The notes under the pieces: generated by a model | Told to the model about the DNA's origin: nothing | Database searches by the model: none | Seen by the model: the letters and a program-made list of their open reading frames with translations, nothing else | Made by a program: the position numbers and the translations under genes | From: Garcia nutans | Lineage: Eukaryota > Streptophyta > Magnoliopsida > Malpighiales > Euphorbiaceae | Length of the DNA: 64,000 nt | Direction of reading: 5' to 3' | Assembly (NCBI GenBank): GCA_947685225.1 | Contig: CANTUV010000024.1 | Location: forward strand, 55,208,001-55,272,000 | Shown: positions 23,010 through 35,250 of the stretch, one piece after another | Layout: each line of letters begins with the position of its first letter | How positions within the stretch are numbered: position 1 is the first letter of the stretch

Positions 23010-23571
23010 TGATCTATTAGTATTTGTATGAATTGAGGAAATATTGTATAATAAGGATAATAATAAAAATAATAATGATGATATAGTTTTTATTTTTACT
23101 GCAACTCTTTTTTCTTCTTCTTCTTCTTTTTTTTTCTCTCTTTTTTTTATCATCATTATTAATACGATACAATTATTAAACTTTCCTCTTCACATTTAAT
23201 ATTTCCACAATATCACTAACCTACAAAACCAAATGGAATGCAGCAATTCAAGACCTTTCATTGCCAATTCCCTATCCTCGTGCATCTCGGTCTCACACTT
23301 TTCCTTATCAATTTTGGAATAGCACAATCATCCCATATAAATCTCTTTTCACGCTACAATTTCATACAGAAGCCAGGAGATTTTCTACTTCAACGTAAAA
23401 ACTCCTTTTAACAATTCTAATTTTCCTTCAGTAATCAACTATGACCGAACTCCATTTGAAGAAAACAAAAGTTCTATTTAAAAATATGAATGTCATTCAT
23501 TGAAAAAAAATATCTTGGTCAAAAATTGATGTTTTGAAGTGTTTTCAAAATATTAAATTGGACCATTCTTT

Positions 23572-24794
23572 TTTACATGCCATGGCTTCTTTTTAGAATG
23601 TGAATTCTAGGACATTTAAAATTAATGGCTTTAAAATATGTCCCTTGATTGAAGAATTCAAGGCCATTCTTGGTATCCAAGCAATCAACAAATGGCGTTA
23701 CCTATATTGATTTCCAAGACTCAACAAAAGATGCAGATGCTATTTCAACTTTCAAAGCCCGAGGTTATACAGTTGATGAGAGGTGAGAAAATTCTACTTG
23801 GTCCCTTAATTGACTTTTGCCTTTCTCATTTGGCTCCTACTAAGGCATGGGGATGTATGCTTTGTCTATGCTTGCTTAGCCAATTCTTGCTTGTTTCTTC
23901 TAATGGCGATATTGATCCACAAGTATTGGATATCATGGACCAAATGGAAGAAGACTTGTCGTCGATACCCATGAACTTAGCTGAGACTTTAGTTGGATTA
24001 GACCAACTTAAATCGGGATTATCAAAGAAACTGACCAGAAGCCCATTGTTGCTTCAGGTAATTACCTAAACTATCCTTTTGGGTTTTCAATTTAGGTTTT
24101 TTCTTCTTCTTTCTTTCCCCCCTTTTTTATATTGCTCTATTTTTTGCCTAATCCGCCCATGCGGGTTTTCAGAACTAGCGAGCTGTCCAAATTTTTGCCT
24201 AGGCTACCCTTGCGGGTTTTCAACTTAGTGGACCCCTTCTTTTTTTTTTAATATATTTTATATTGCTCTAATTTTTGCCTAGTCTTCCCATGTGGGTTTT
24301 CAGAACTAGCGAAGTGTCCTAATTTTTGCCTAAGCTGCCCTTGCGGGTTTTCATCTTAGCAGACCCCTTTTTTTTAATTTTTAATTTTCCTCATAGATTT
24401 GGCTTTAGGAGCGTCTTTGTTTGCTTGATAATCCATCTATGGATTTTGACAGATATCTGCCACGGCATCATTTTGCTAGGAAACTACTCCATCCTGCTTC
24501 TTCATATGTTGACTGGGTTGACTGGATCCACTCACACGGTGAAGTCAACATCCGTTGGTTAGTACCTTGGTGGAAGATTTCTCATATCACCGTGCGGACA
24601 TACTTGATGTATGTTCCTCTTGCTGCTCTTCATCGAGGTACTTGCTATGATCCTCGCCGACTTGACTATTAGTATGGAGCTGAGCCTCGAGGTTCTAAAT
24701 TCACTCCCGATTTAGACATGCCTTTCCTAACTGAAGCCTACTTGGATCTGCTGAAGCAAAGCTGGCCTACACGTTACACTTATCGTCTGCCATA
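23572..24794 (+). pseudogene. DUF7745-like antisense gene of the Tat element
   Basis: A second plus-strand coding remnant. 23620-23690 reads FKICPLIEEFKAILGI, 23692-24069 contains NGDIDPQVLDIMDQMEEDLSS and MNLAETLVGLDQL, and 24420-24672 reads as a Trp-rich block (YVDWVDWIHSHGEVNIRWL, PWWKIS, YLMYVPLAALHRG, YDPRRLDY). This order resembles DUF7745-type proteins common in plant transposons; the assignment is from memory and moderate. Frame changes near 23690 and stops near 23800 and 24670 show decay. An intron-like stretch at 24059-24390 holds the GCGGGTTTTC repeats. Function unknown. Confidence 0.45.
24125..24370. repeat. GCGGGTTTTC tandem repeat, block 1 (4 units)
   Basis: Units of about 50-60 bases built on TTTTTGCCTAGGCTGCCCTT plus GCGGGTTTTCAACTTAG, alternating between 'cagaactagcga' and 'caacttagtgga' endings, so the higher-order unit is a pair. 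Located in an intron-like gap of the DUF7745-like gene. Confidence 0.85.
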
Positions 24795-25037
24795 GATTTT
24801 ACATTTGTCAATTTCTTTAGAAAGTGTATTGTTAGGACGAAAAAATAATAAAAGTAATAATAGTTGCTTCTTTTCCTTTTATAATTTGTCATCACCTTTT
24901 GCTATTGTGTTTATTTATTTCATCCATATCTGGTCAAATACTTATAACAGTGCACATAAAATAATTTTAATATTAATTCTATTTTATTAAATTGGGGAAC
25001 AACCAAACATAAAGCCAGCATACACAAGATCACTCCT

Positions 25038-25195
25038 GTTGCCAACTAGCCCTTTCGGGTTTTCTAATTGACAATTTTCTCTCATTTAGCCCTAATTGTT
25101 GCCTGGCCCGCCCTTTCGGGTTTTCAAAACTAGCGGACTGCTCTAACTTTTGCCTAGGCCGTCCTTTTTGGGTTTTCAACCTAGTGAGCTCTTTT
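25038..25195. repeat. GCGGGTTTTC tandem repeat, block 2 (3 units)
   Basis: The same repeat family as 24125-24370 (GCCTGGCCCGCCCTTTCGGG plus TTTTC, GCCTAGGCCGTCC), here between the DUF7745-like gene and the 3' end of pol. The two blocks bracket the C-terminal exon of that antisense gene. Confidence 0.8.
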
Positions 25196-25221
25196 TTCTT
25201 TTTCTCTCTCTTTTTTTTATA

Positions 25222-26330
25222 CATAAAACCTCTTCAACCTGTCGATGTTCACTGGCTCACTAAACTTGTTCTCGTCCATGTTTGATAACTTCACTGTACC
25301 CTTGTTCATGACTTGTTTCACAACATATGGCCATTCCCAACTAGGCCTAAATTTTCCTGTTGGTTCAGATACATTAGGTTTACATTGTTTCAACACAAAA
25401 TCCCCGACTTTGAGTTTTCTTATCTTAACCCTTCTATTGTAGGCCCGAGCTATCTTCCATTGATACAGTTGATGGTGATATAGTGCTTTTAACCTTCTCT
25501 CTTATAGTAAAGCTAACTGTGTGTATCTGCTCACTACCCATTCCGTTTCAGGCAGTTCAGCTTCTAAGACCACTCTTTATGACTTGATCTCAATTTCAAT
25601 TGGCAACACTGCTTCCATCCCGTAAACCAAAGAGAACGGTGTCATTCCAGTCTGTGTTTGCACACTTGTTCTATATCCCTATAAAGCAAAAGGAAGCATC
25701 TCTGACCAATCCCTATATGTCTTGGTCATTTTGGATAGAATTTGCTTAATTGTCTTATTCTTTGCTTCTACTGCACCATTAGCCTTTGGTCTATAAGGAG
25801 AGGATCGATGATGATGGATTTGGTACTTTGAGAATAAGTCCTTAACTACTCCTTGAAACTGTATCCCATTATCTGATATCACACTGTGACAGATCCCATT
25901 CTTGTAGATGAGGTTCTTTTCAATAAATCTAGCCATTTGACTTGCCCCTAATTTGTTGAAGGATTCAACTTTGACCCATTTTGAAAAATAATCTACCGCT
26001 ACTACAATAAAACGGTGATCGTTTGAGGCTTTTGGATGTACCTCTCCTATAATGTCGATACACCAAGTGGCAAAGGGCCAGGGTGAAGACATAGAATGCA
26101 ATTCTTCAGGAGGCATATGATTCAAATTACCATACATCTGACATTGTTGGAAATTCTTTACAAACTCAATATAATCTCTCTCCATGGTCATCCAGTAGTA
26201 ACCTTGTCGAATTATCTTCTTAACTTGGGCTAAACCACTCATGTGTGGATAGCAACTCCCTGTGTGTATTTCTAATGTGATATGCTCCACTTCAGGCTTC
26301 CTCAAGCATCTCAAATGCACCCCATCAGGC
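25222..26330 (-). pseudogene. Integrase of the Tat element
   Basis: 26320-25679 holds the His-containing zinc-binding N-terminus (LEIHTGSCYPHMSG) and YIEFVKNFQQC, where one of the expected two Cys is Phe. The catalytic core has Asp in CIDIIGEV, Asp in SDNGIQF and Glu in GAVEAKNKTI, so all three catalytic residues are kept. Beyond the stop at 25679 the frame continues as the integrase C-terminal domain to about 25222 with stops. Joins cDNA to host DNA. Broken as a gene. Confidence 0.85.
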
Positions 26331-26689
26331 TATCTTTGATATAACTCTCCATGGAAGGTGATGTATTGCAAGGACCACCACTTTATGGCTCTTCTTTCTT
26401 TCTTTGTTGCCCCCAACGGGTATTCCCTTTCCTCTAAAAACCATCCTATAGTATCATACCACACATCATGGTCTGTATCAGTTTTCATGATTGTCTCATA
26501 TTCAAAGCAAGGAGTTGATGAACTGGTCAAAATCAAAGGCTTAAGGAATAAGTTGACAGGATTTTCTCATACCAAAGCCAATGTGGCTAGGGCATCAACC
26601 ATCTTGTTTTCTTCTCTTGATAGGTGTATAAACCTGCACTCCTTAAAGTTCTTCTTCATCATGCTCAAGTAATAGTGATATGGTTTTAA

Positions 26690-27110
26690 TTTTTCTTCTT
26701 TCAACTCCTACTCTCCATTTACTTGGGATATTACTAGCAATGAATTGCCAAAAACTTCCACCCTATCCACCTTCATAATCATTAGGGTTTACAAACCAAA
26801 GATACATGCTTCGTACTCCACCATATTATTGGTTGCCCTAAATTTCAACTTTTTGGCTAAGGGGATAACCTCCCCTTCGGGCGATTCTAGTATGACTCCC
26901 AAACCTACTCTTTTCCTAGTCATTGCTTCGTCAAAATACATTTTGCATCCTTGTACTTCAATGGCCTCTAAATGTTCATCCAAAAAATTCCAAGACTACC
27001 TCTTCTCTATTCGGTAATGGTTGTTGGGCCAGGAATTCTACCACTGCTCTACCTTTGATTGTTTTCCTGGTCACATACTCAATCTCAAATTCTTCCAATA
27101 TTATCAACCA
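26690..27110 (-). pseudogene. Second, archaeal-type RNase H of the Tat element
   Basis: 26983-26789 reads KMYFDEAMTRKRVGLGVILE and NNMVEYEACIFGL, the catalytic Asp and Asn/Glu blocks of the additional RNase H found in Tat elements between the RT-linked RNase H and integrase. The usual FDGA-type motif is FDEA here. Frame breaks on both sides separate it from RT-RH and integrase. Confidence 0.75.
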
Positions 27111-28337
27111 TCACCCATACTTTCCAATCAAAGAGGGTGTCTCCCATAAGTACTTCATTGGATCCAACCTGGAAATTGCTTGCACACCATAAGAATAAAA
27201 GTAATGCCGCAACTTCTTAGAAGACCAAACCACAGCTATGCAGGTTTTTTCAATGATACTATACTTAATTTCATAAGGTAGGAATTTTTTACTCAAATAA
27301 TAGACTGCATACTTAATCCCTGACTCATCAGCTTGGGCTAGCATGGCTCCTATTGACTCTTCTTCTACTGCTATATATAGTAACAAGGGTTTACTGGGTT
27401 TAGGTGGTTTCAAAATAGGTGGATTTAGTAGATATTCCTTTATTCGCTCAAAGGCCTTTTGACACTCTTCATTCCACAGGACCAGCTGATTCTTTTTAAG
27501 CAACTTGAAGATAGGCTCACAGATTGTTGTGGGCTTTGCTATAAATCTGCTAATGTATTGTAATTTACCAATGAATCCCTGAACTTCTCTCTCCATCTTA
27601 GGGGCTGGCATATCTCTGATTGCTTTAACTTTGTCAGGGTCAATCTCAATGCCATTTAGACCAATTACATGTCCCAATAATTTGCCCGAGGTAACCCTGA
27701 ACACACACTTCTTCAGGTTTAATCTTACCTTATATTTCAATGCTATATTGAAGAATAATTTTAAGTTTTAGAAGTGTTGTTCCCTCGTATCTAATTTAAC
27801 CATCATAACATCAACATATACTTCAACTTCTTTATGCATCATGTTATAAAATAGTGTGGTGGCCATCCTTTGGTAGGTTGCTCCAGCATTCTTTAAGCCG
27901 AACGATATCACCCTATAACAAAATATACCCCATGTAGTAATGAAAGCAGTTTTGGATTTATCCTCTTAGGCCATTAACACTTGGTTATATCCAAAAAATC
28001 CATCTAGAAATGAATATAGCACTCTAGAGGCTGCACTATCAATGAGGACATCTATATGGGGTAAAGGAAATTCATCTTTAGGGGAAGCCTTGTTTAAATC
28101 TCTATAGTACACACAAACCCTTATTCTTCCATCTCTCTTTGGCACGGGTACTATGTTGGCTAGCCAATCTGGATATTCTATCACTTCAAGGATCCTTACT
28201 TGTATTTGTTTAGTCACCTCTTCTTTAACCAATTCAGCCCATTCTGGCCTCAAATGCCTAAGCTTTTGCTTAACAGGTTTCATGTGAGTGTAAGTAGGAA
28301 TAAGATGTTTGGCTATGTCTCGATCTATTCCAGGCAT
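27111..28337 (-). pseudogene. Reverse transcriptase and RNase H of the Tat element
   Basis: 28337-27966 covers RT fingers (VPVPKRDGRIRVCVYYRDLN, ASPKDEFPLPHIDVLID, GFFGYNQV). 27965-27745 holds the YxDD region but is broken by stops. 27740-27111 has the RT thumb (GHVIGLNGIEIDPDKVKAI, GKLQYISRFI) and RNase H (LLLYIAVEEESIGAML, YYLSKKFLPYE, KLRHYF). The first RNase H Asp is Ile-Ala-Val here (YIAV rather than Y-L-A/S-V type), a normal variant for this clade. Not functional because of stops. Confidence 0.82.
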
Positions 28338-28475
28338 ATCCTCATAAGACCAAGCAAATACTTCTTCATATTTTTTGAATATTTTTCAAATCTCTCTCTC
28401 TTATCAAGAGTAAGGTCGGATGCTATGCTAATGCTTTTAGGATTTTCGGTTGTTCCCAAATTTAATGATTGTGTA

Positions 28476-29944
28476 TCAAAAAAAATTAATATTAAAGATG
28501 CTCATGTAACCGCTATTTAAATGTATGCAACCATCAGGAGAAACAACATACAAATAAGCAAAATTAGACTTTATTGCATTCATTTTGGAAAAGAAAACAT
28601 CATCATCTTCATACAAAGCACACAAATTAAAATCAAAATAAAAATCATAAAGTAGAATATCTTCAAACTTCTCTTCAACCAGGGCAGCAATCTCCTCCAG
28701 AGTCTTCTTGGCTTTCAGGACATTTTCCTTCTTTTCTTCTGGATTGGGCTCCTTGTTGGCTGGCAAGGTGTGCTCTTTCTTCACTTGCTACACTAGCTCG
28801 ACAACATCAATAAAAATTTTGAAACCCAGGATCAACTTTCCCATGAATACGGGCTTTCCTTGGAGTGGTCCCATGTCTGGAGCTTTGACAAAGATTTTTT
28901 CAAGTGGTGGGAAGCTCATCTTGTCATTCTTCTTTGGCTGGATATCTTTGTTGACTTCTTCATACCCTAACCCTTTCTTGAAAGTTTGAGTTTTGATATC
29001 TGGAAGCTTTGTCCAACCGGCCTTGCCCTTTCCAAGACCAACTCTAGGAAGGTAGCTCATGTTTTTCATCATGTTCAAGACCTTAGAGTCCACTACTTCA
29101 TCATCAAAAATTGGAGCTACTTGGAAACCATTGAGTGGCCTCTCCACCATTAGAGCATTAACAACCTCATTATCCTCGGCCTCGATGACCACTGTCTCAT
29201 CTCCATTAGGGAACTTGATCTTTTGATGAAGGGTGGAAGGAACTCCACCGAGAGGATGAAACCATGGTCTCCCCAAGAGTAAGGCAAAGGTAATAGGTAT
29301 GTCCAAAACAATAAATTCAATAATAGATTCAATTGGACCAACCTTGATAGCAGCTTTGAAAGTTCCTTCGGCATGTCTCTTGGTGTTGTCATAAGCCCGA
29401 ATGGTTACCTCAGTTGGGTTTAGATCCCTTGATGACATGGCTAGCTTTGGCAATATTTTAAGTGGACAAACATTTATGGCAGATGCATCATCAGCCATTA
29501 CACATGGAGTCCTTTTTCCTTTGATTTCCACTTTGATAAACAGAGGACAGATGTGATCTCTCCCCTTTTCCAGTAAATTCGCATCTGAGAAAGACACCGC
29601 TTCCATATTAACTTCGCTCTTCTCTTGAATATCTTCACATTTCATTACTCCTTTAATTTTTATGAAGTTGATAAGCTCCTCCGGTGTTATGGAGGTGGAA
29701 ATTGGCATGCTAGCCAGGGCTTTGGCCATAGTTTGTTGATGCTTTTTAGAAGTAGCCAATAAGTCCCAAATGCTAACACTTGCTTGGGTTCTTTTCAATT
29801 GCTTGAGCATAGTATCATCTTCCTCATCTTTGTTTCCTACTTCAACTTTCTTTCCTTTATTAACTTCTACCTCCTTAGGTGGTGGCCTTGCATAAGGCTT
29901 ACCAGATCTTGTGTTCATTACTTCATCTTCTTCGAGCTCGGACT
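28476..29944 (-). pseudogene. Protease region and PR-RT linker of the Tat element
   Basis: 29918-28788 (376 codons) contains MAKALASMPISTSITPEELI, then the aspartic protease: CVMADDASAINVCPLKIL (the usual Asp-Asp-Gly-Ser/Thr changed to Asp-Asp-Ala-Ser) and LLLGRPWFHPLGGVPSTLHQ. The C-terminal part has a G-patch-like LPRVGLGKGKAGWTKLP and GLGYEE. 28784-28476 is a Lys/Glu-rich linker before RT. The Gly-to-Ala change beside the catalytic Asp should impair the protease. The coding region is split from gag by the insertion at 29950-35643. Confidence 0.78.
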
Positions 29945-29949
29945 AAGTC

Positions 29950-32559
29950 TGTAATATCCTCATATGTGGCTTAGAAGTTTTGATTATATTGTTGTTGTTG
30001 TTGTTGTTGTTATTGTTTAATTGGATTGAATGCATATGATGGGGTAAGAAAAGAAATTGGAAAGTGAATGCTTGTGCATATGTGTTTTGGAGAAAGAATT
30101 AGGGTTTAGAGACAAATGTATATGTTGTGTATATGATGATATATATAACATATAAAGTGGTCAAATGAAGAGTCAAGGTGATGGTTAAGTGGAAGAAGAT
30201 ATTTTTGGTTGTTAATGAAATTACATTTAAGGACTTATATGAGACAAAGGTTAGTTATATGATTGAGGGTGTTTTAGTAATTGCTTGGATAAGAACACTT
30301 GGTGGAGATTAAAAGCAAAATTTGACTTTGTATCTTGATCATTGTCTTCTTTCTTCAAGAGGTGGCCGGCCATTGAAGAGAAGAGAGAGCAAGGAAGGTG
30401 TTCTTGATGCTTGGAGCAAATTGAAGAAACAATCAAAGGATTTGACAAGGGATTTGTGGAATTTTTTCTTTGTAAGTAATCTTTTGTTTTCTTTACTTAT
30501 TTGGAGGTTGTGTTGGAAGTGAGTTAGGGTTTGGTGATTTTGTGATTTAATGGATTTGAGAGGTGTTGTGTTGTGTTCTCAAGTATTAAATTGGTTTTAA
30601 GTTAATAGTTTATATAGTTGTTGTTGTTAGAAGTGGTAGATGTTGATTTGGAAGGATGGAGAAGGATGTTGGTTTTAGGGTTTTGAGATGATGTGTGTGC
30701 TTAATTGTTATATTAATGTGTTGTGAAGTGTTTCTTGTGATGAATATGTGTTTAGAACATTGTTTATGTTCATTTGAAACATGTTATATGATGAATATTG
30801 TGTTTGAGTGCAATTGAGAAAGTGTTGGTTTTAGTTAGGTTGTGTTTGTGGGTGACACGGCCAAATGCTTTGAAGGGACACGGGCGTGTCAATTATTTGA
30901 GGAAGCTACTGCCTCTTTTGTTGTTAGTGACACGGGCGTGTTCCATCAAGTGGTTGGGCGTGTCAATTGTTTGAATTGGCTACTGCCTCTTTTGTTGTTA
31001 GTGACACGGGCGTGTTCCATCAAGTGGTTGGGCGTGTCCTACAAATGAATTACATATTGCTTTTTACTTTGTTTCTTTTTACATTGTTTTGATTCTTTAA
31101 AGGTTCCATTGTTTCTAAACTTACATATGAACATTATAAACATGTTTCAAACACAAGAATGATTTAATCAAATGAATGTGGAAGATCATAAAGCTATGAA
31201 TCATATCAATTGTGTTTTGCCCTAATTGTATTATTGAGATTTAGTAATGTTATTATGCACTTTGAATGGTAATGTGTTTCATGAGTAATGTATATTGAAA
31301 TGTTGTATCAAAGATGAAATGATAATTCAAATAAGACATGACATGAGACAATGCCATTGTGTTTGGCTATGATGAATGATGTTTTATGAGATCTAATGTG
31401 ATCATGGATGAGATAAATATACACTTGAATAATGAAGTGTTATATTGTGAAATGAAATGTGAAGCCATTGTTATTGGCTAATGTGATTCAATGGAAATAA
31501 ATGAGGCATGTTTGCCTAAATGATAATGAGAATTGAGAATGAAATCTAAATGAATTGTGTGGCTAATGTGTTATTCCATTTTCAGAGTTTGTTGTTGGTG
31601 GCATGCCTAATAAGAGTAACAATCTCTTGAAGTTAGGTTGGATTGAATCCTTGAAGCCTAATTGAGATGTTACCACCCTTGAAGCTAGGTTGGGTTTTGT
31701 TCTTGAAGCCAAGTTGGGTTGAAGCTTAGCATGCTTTGCTCCCCTTGAAGCTTGGTTGAACCTAATCCTTGAAGCCTAGTTGGGTATATGATATTGATAA
31801 ATGTGATGATAAAACCAAAACATTAACTCTGAAAATTGAATGGCATATTAGTGGATTTTGGGCCCATGCATGTGTTTGCTTAGATGTAAATGTTGAATGG
31901 TGAAATGTTTGAATAATGAGATTATGTTTGTCTTTGTTTAGTGTTGACTATGAATGGTTAAATGAACAATAATAAGGTATATGACAAGATATTGAAATGT
32001 GACATGCAATGTGAAAGTATGTTGTTAGTTTTGCATATATGATGTTACATGCATGATATGGTTTGAGAAAGGACATTGCATTGCACTAAGTCATATCATT
32101 TGCATGATTATCTTACTAAGCCCTTGGCTTAGCGCGATAGTGTTTAATCGCGCAGGTGTTAGAACTGATAGGATCGAACCCGAGAGCTCTTCGAGACCGA
32201 GTGAGAGTAGACATTGAAGAGTTGATTTTGGGAGCTTAAAGATTAGAGCTGACTTGCCAATCATGTATATTTCTTTTATATTTTGTAAAGTAATGTTTAT
32301 AATGTAAATTTGTAAATATTTTATAACTTCCGCTGTGTAATATTTAAATGTATATGTATATCTAATATGTTTTGTTTTATAAGTAAATGACCTATTTTTT
32401 TCTATAATGTATATAATTGAAAGGTTATGGTTTTGTTAGGTTATGGTTTTGTTTAAAATGTTTTGAATGTTAAGGAAACCGTAGCATCCCTATGTTTGGT
32501 GCACTTATGCTACATTGTTGTGGTTGTTGTGTGTGTGCATTGGATATGGGGGTGTTACA
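29950..32559 (+). repeat. 5' LTR of the chimeric Tekay-like element (2610 bp)
   Basis: Starts TGTAATATCCTC and ends GGGGGTGTTACA, followed by the tRNA-Met primer site. Contains a GTT microsatellite near 29990, the CACGG/CGTGTC cluster at 30850-31045, and the conserved GCTTAGCGCGATAGTG...ATCGCGCAGG block at 32127-32156. Confidence 0.93.
30850..31045. repeat. CACGG/CGTGTC palindrome cluster
   Basis: GACACGGGCGTGTC-type motifs recur about five times, including a nearly exact repeat of about 90 bases (30888-30975 and 30961-31045). Same relative position as in the sister LTRs but with GGGCGTG in place of GGCCGTG. Confidence 0.75.
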
Positions 32560-32566
32560 ATTGTTT

Positions 32567-32579
32567 TGGTATCAGAGCC
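32567..32579 (+). promoter_or_regulatory. Primer binding site, tRNA-Met
   Basis: TGGTATCAGAGCC, seven bases after the LTR end (TTACA). Complete match to the initiator tRNA-Met complement. Confidence 0.92.
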
Positions 32580-32730
32580 TAGGTTTGAGATTCTCAATCT
32601 AGGTAAAATATAATAAAAAGAATATTTTTACTTAAAAAAAAAGTGGTTTTGAATAACATATACGTTTGAGATTGGCAGTCCCTGATCTTTAATAAGATGT
32701 AATCTGCTGTGTTTGCAGTATTAGGTGTTG

Positions 32731-35250
32731 ATGGATCCTCACTCAAGACAGTCAGTTGAGGGTAGTGCCGAGAGCATTGCTCCTGCTGAGGGAGCTAGGG
32801 TTGATAGTGTTGAGGAGGCACCTGCTTCGGTGTCGGGTAGACCAGCTGGAGAGGAGATTCCGCCAGCCTGGTTTAGGCATATGATGGAAGTAATGAGACA
32901 AGCACCAGTACAGCCACCTCCACCACCACCCCAGCCTCAGGTTCAGATGAGACAGTATGATAAATTGAGGAAGTTTGGGGCGGAAGATTTTATGGGAACC
33001 ACTGATCCAGCAGTGGCTGAGCAATGGTTAGGCAAAGTGCAGAGAATCTTTATTCAGTTACAAGCCACCCCTTAGGAAAAGTTTGATTATGCCAGGTCAT
33101 TACTGCAGAAGGACGCATATGACTGGTGGAAGACAGTGCCACACTCTATGGATGATCCTCCAACACTGTCTTACACTGATTTTCTGAGGGAATTTGAGTT
33201 GAAGTATACTCCTAGGGAGTATAAGGACATGAAGAAGATGGAGTTCTTAAGCTTGAAGCAAGACAGCAAGACTGTTACTGAGTATGAAGTAGAGTTTATT
33301 CGACTGAGTCAGTATGCTGGGGGTATCATTGCTGATGAGATTTATCGATGTCGGCAATTTGAGGAGGGATTGAGGCCCTCAATTATTTGTCATGTGGCTG
33401 GCTCCAGGTATCAGGATTTCTCCCAGCTAGTGGCAGCAGCTAGGAGTGTAGAGAGAGCTCAGGCCATAGTTACAGCTGCTTCTGAAGAGGAGGTTAGAGT
33501 GAGAAGGCCCCAGTTCGAGGCAGGGTCTTCTTCTGCGAAGAGGGGTAGAGGAAGTTTTGTTCCTCGGAGTAGTAGGAGCCAGAGACCAGCAGGTAGGTCA
33601 GTGCAGTTCCAGAGGCAGAGATTTAGACCTGCAGCTTCAGTGGCAAGTGCTCCGACCCCGATGATTCGGAGATCCACTCTTCCCATCTGCATTCATTGTG
33701 GGAGGCCACATGGTGGTCCTTGTTGGAAGGCTGGTGTTGCAGGGGTATGCTTCAGGTGTGGATCACCAGACCATTTTGTGAGAGATTGCCCTGAGAGGCA
33801 GGAGCAGATGCCAGTTGATTCTGCTGCTTCTCGAGCTAGTGTGAGAGGAGGTAGAGGAGGCAGAGGTGTCAGCCGAGGAGGTAGGCCAGGGTTCAGTTCT
33901 AGAGGAGGTGCTGCATCCAGAGAGGGTAGACCAGAGGAGGTTGGTTCTTCCCAGAGGATGTATGTTATGCAGAGGCAGCCAGATGCATCGGCAGTCATAG
34001 CTGGTACTTTTTCTTTATTTAATACTCCAGTACTTGCTTTGATTGATCCGGGTTCCACGCATTCTTATGTTAGTGTATCTGTCTTGCCTGTATCTGATGT
34101 GCATGCTGAGTCCCTAGGATTTGATGTGTTGGTGACAAATCCGTTAGGGCATAGTGTGGTTGTGAGTAAGGTGCACCGGGATAGTGTAGTGAGGGTGCAG
34201 GGTGAGGAGTTCTTTGGAGATTTGATTGAGATGCCATTTAAGGAATATGATGTGATCTTGGGTATGGATTGGCTATCTCGACATGGAGCTGTGGTGGATT
34301 GTAAAAAGAAAATTGTTTCTTTGAGAACTGTTGATGGTAGAGAAGTGCTAGTATCTAATGAGCAGGAACAGCTAGCCTCCTTATTTGTTTCAGCTGTTGC
34401 AGCCAGGAGGTTGATTAGAAAGGGGTGTGAAGCCTATCTCGCTCATGTGATAGATACTAGAGTGAAGGGTTCTCCCATTGATAGCATTGCCACAGTTGCT
34501 GAGTTCCCTGATGTGTTTCCAGAGGAGTTGCCTGGATTGCCTCCAGAGAGAGAGGTGGAGTTTGGTATTGAATTGTTACCTGGTACCACTCCTATCTCTA
34601 TTACTCCTTATAGAATGGCACCAGCAGAATTGAGGGAGTTAAAAGTGCAATTACAGGAGTTGTTGGACAAAGGATTTATTCGCCCCAGTGTTTCTCCTTG
34701 GGGAGCTCCTGTGCTATTTGTGAAGAAGAAAGATGGTACTATGAGGTTATGTATCGATTATAGGCAATTGAACAAAGTGACTATTAAGAATAAATATCCT
34801 TTGCCTAGAATCGATGATCTCTTTGATCAGTTGAAGGGTGCAGCTGTGTTTTCCAAAATTGATCTGAGATCAGGATACCATCAGCTGAGAGTCAGAGCTG
34901 AAGATGTTCCGAAGACAGCTTTCAGGACCAGGTATGGGCACTATGAATTTTTAGTTATGCCTTTTGGTCTGACGAATGCACCTGCAGCTTTCATGGATTT
35001 GATGAATAGGGTGTTCAGGCCCTATCTGGATCAGTTTGTTGTGGTCTTCATCGATGATATTCTGGTGTATTCGCGGAATGAAGAGGAACATGATATGCAT
35101 CTGCGGATTGTGTTGCAGATTTTGAGAGAAAAGCAGTTATTTGCCAAATTAACAAATCCTGCTGGAGGGCCCGTGAGGGCAGTCCAGTACTGTAGCGGCC
35201 CACCTACGGGAGAAAAGGCTGGGTTGCCGGTTGCCGGCCGGGTAGGCTGA
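32731..35250 (+). pseudogene. Gag-protease-RT of the chimeric Tekay-like element, truncated and fused
   Basis: Start at ATG 32731 (Met-Asp-Pro-His-Ser). One in-frame TAG at 33073-33075, otherwise open to 35250. Gag has a Pro-rich segment and the YDKLRKFGAEDFMG block. The zinc knuckle CFRCGSPDHFVRDC is at 33748-33789 after an Arg/Gly/Ser-rich tract. Protease: LIDPGSTHSYVS and DVILGMDWLSRHG. RT: VKKKDGTMRLCIDYRQLN, FSKIDLRSGYHQL, and the catalytic FIDDILVYS (35046 on). At about 35150, after Gln-Leu-Phe-Ala-Lys-Leu, RT sequence is replaced by the palindromic module and the last 33 or so codons are read from it. No RNase H or integrase. Confidence 0.9.

Noticed and set aside
20561..24794. PMD-like and DUF7745-like genes as ordinary host genes
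   Set aside because: They lie inside the boundaries of one Tat element with perfect target duplication, contain stops, and antisense ORFs at this position are a known property of the clade.
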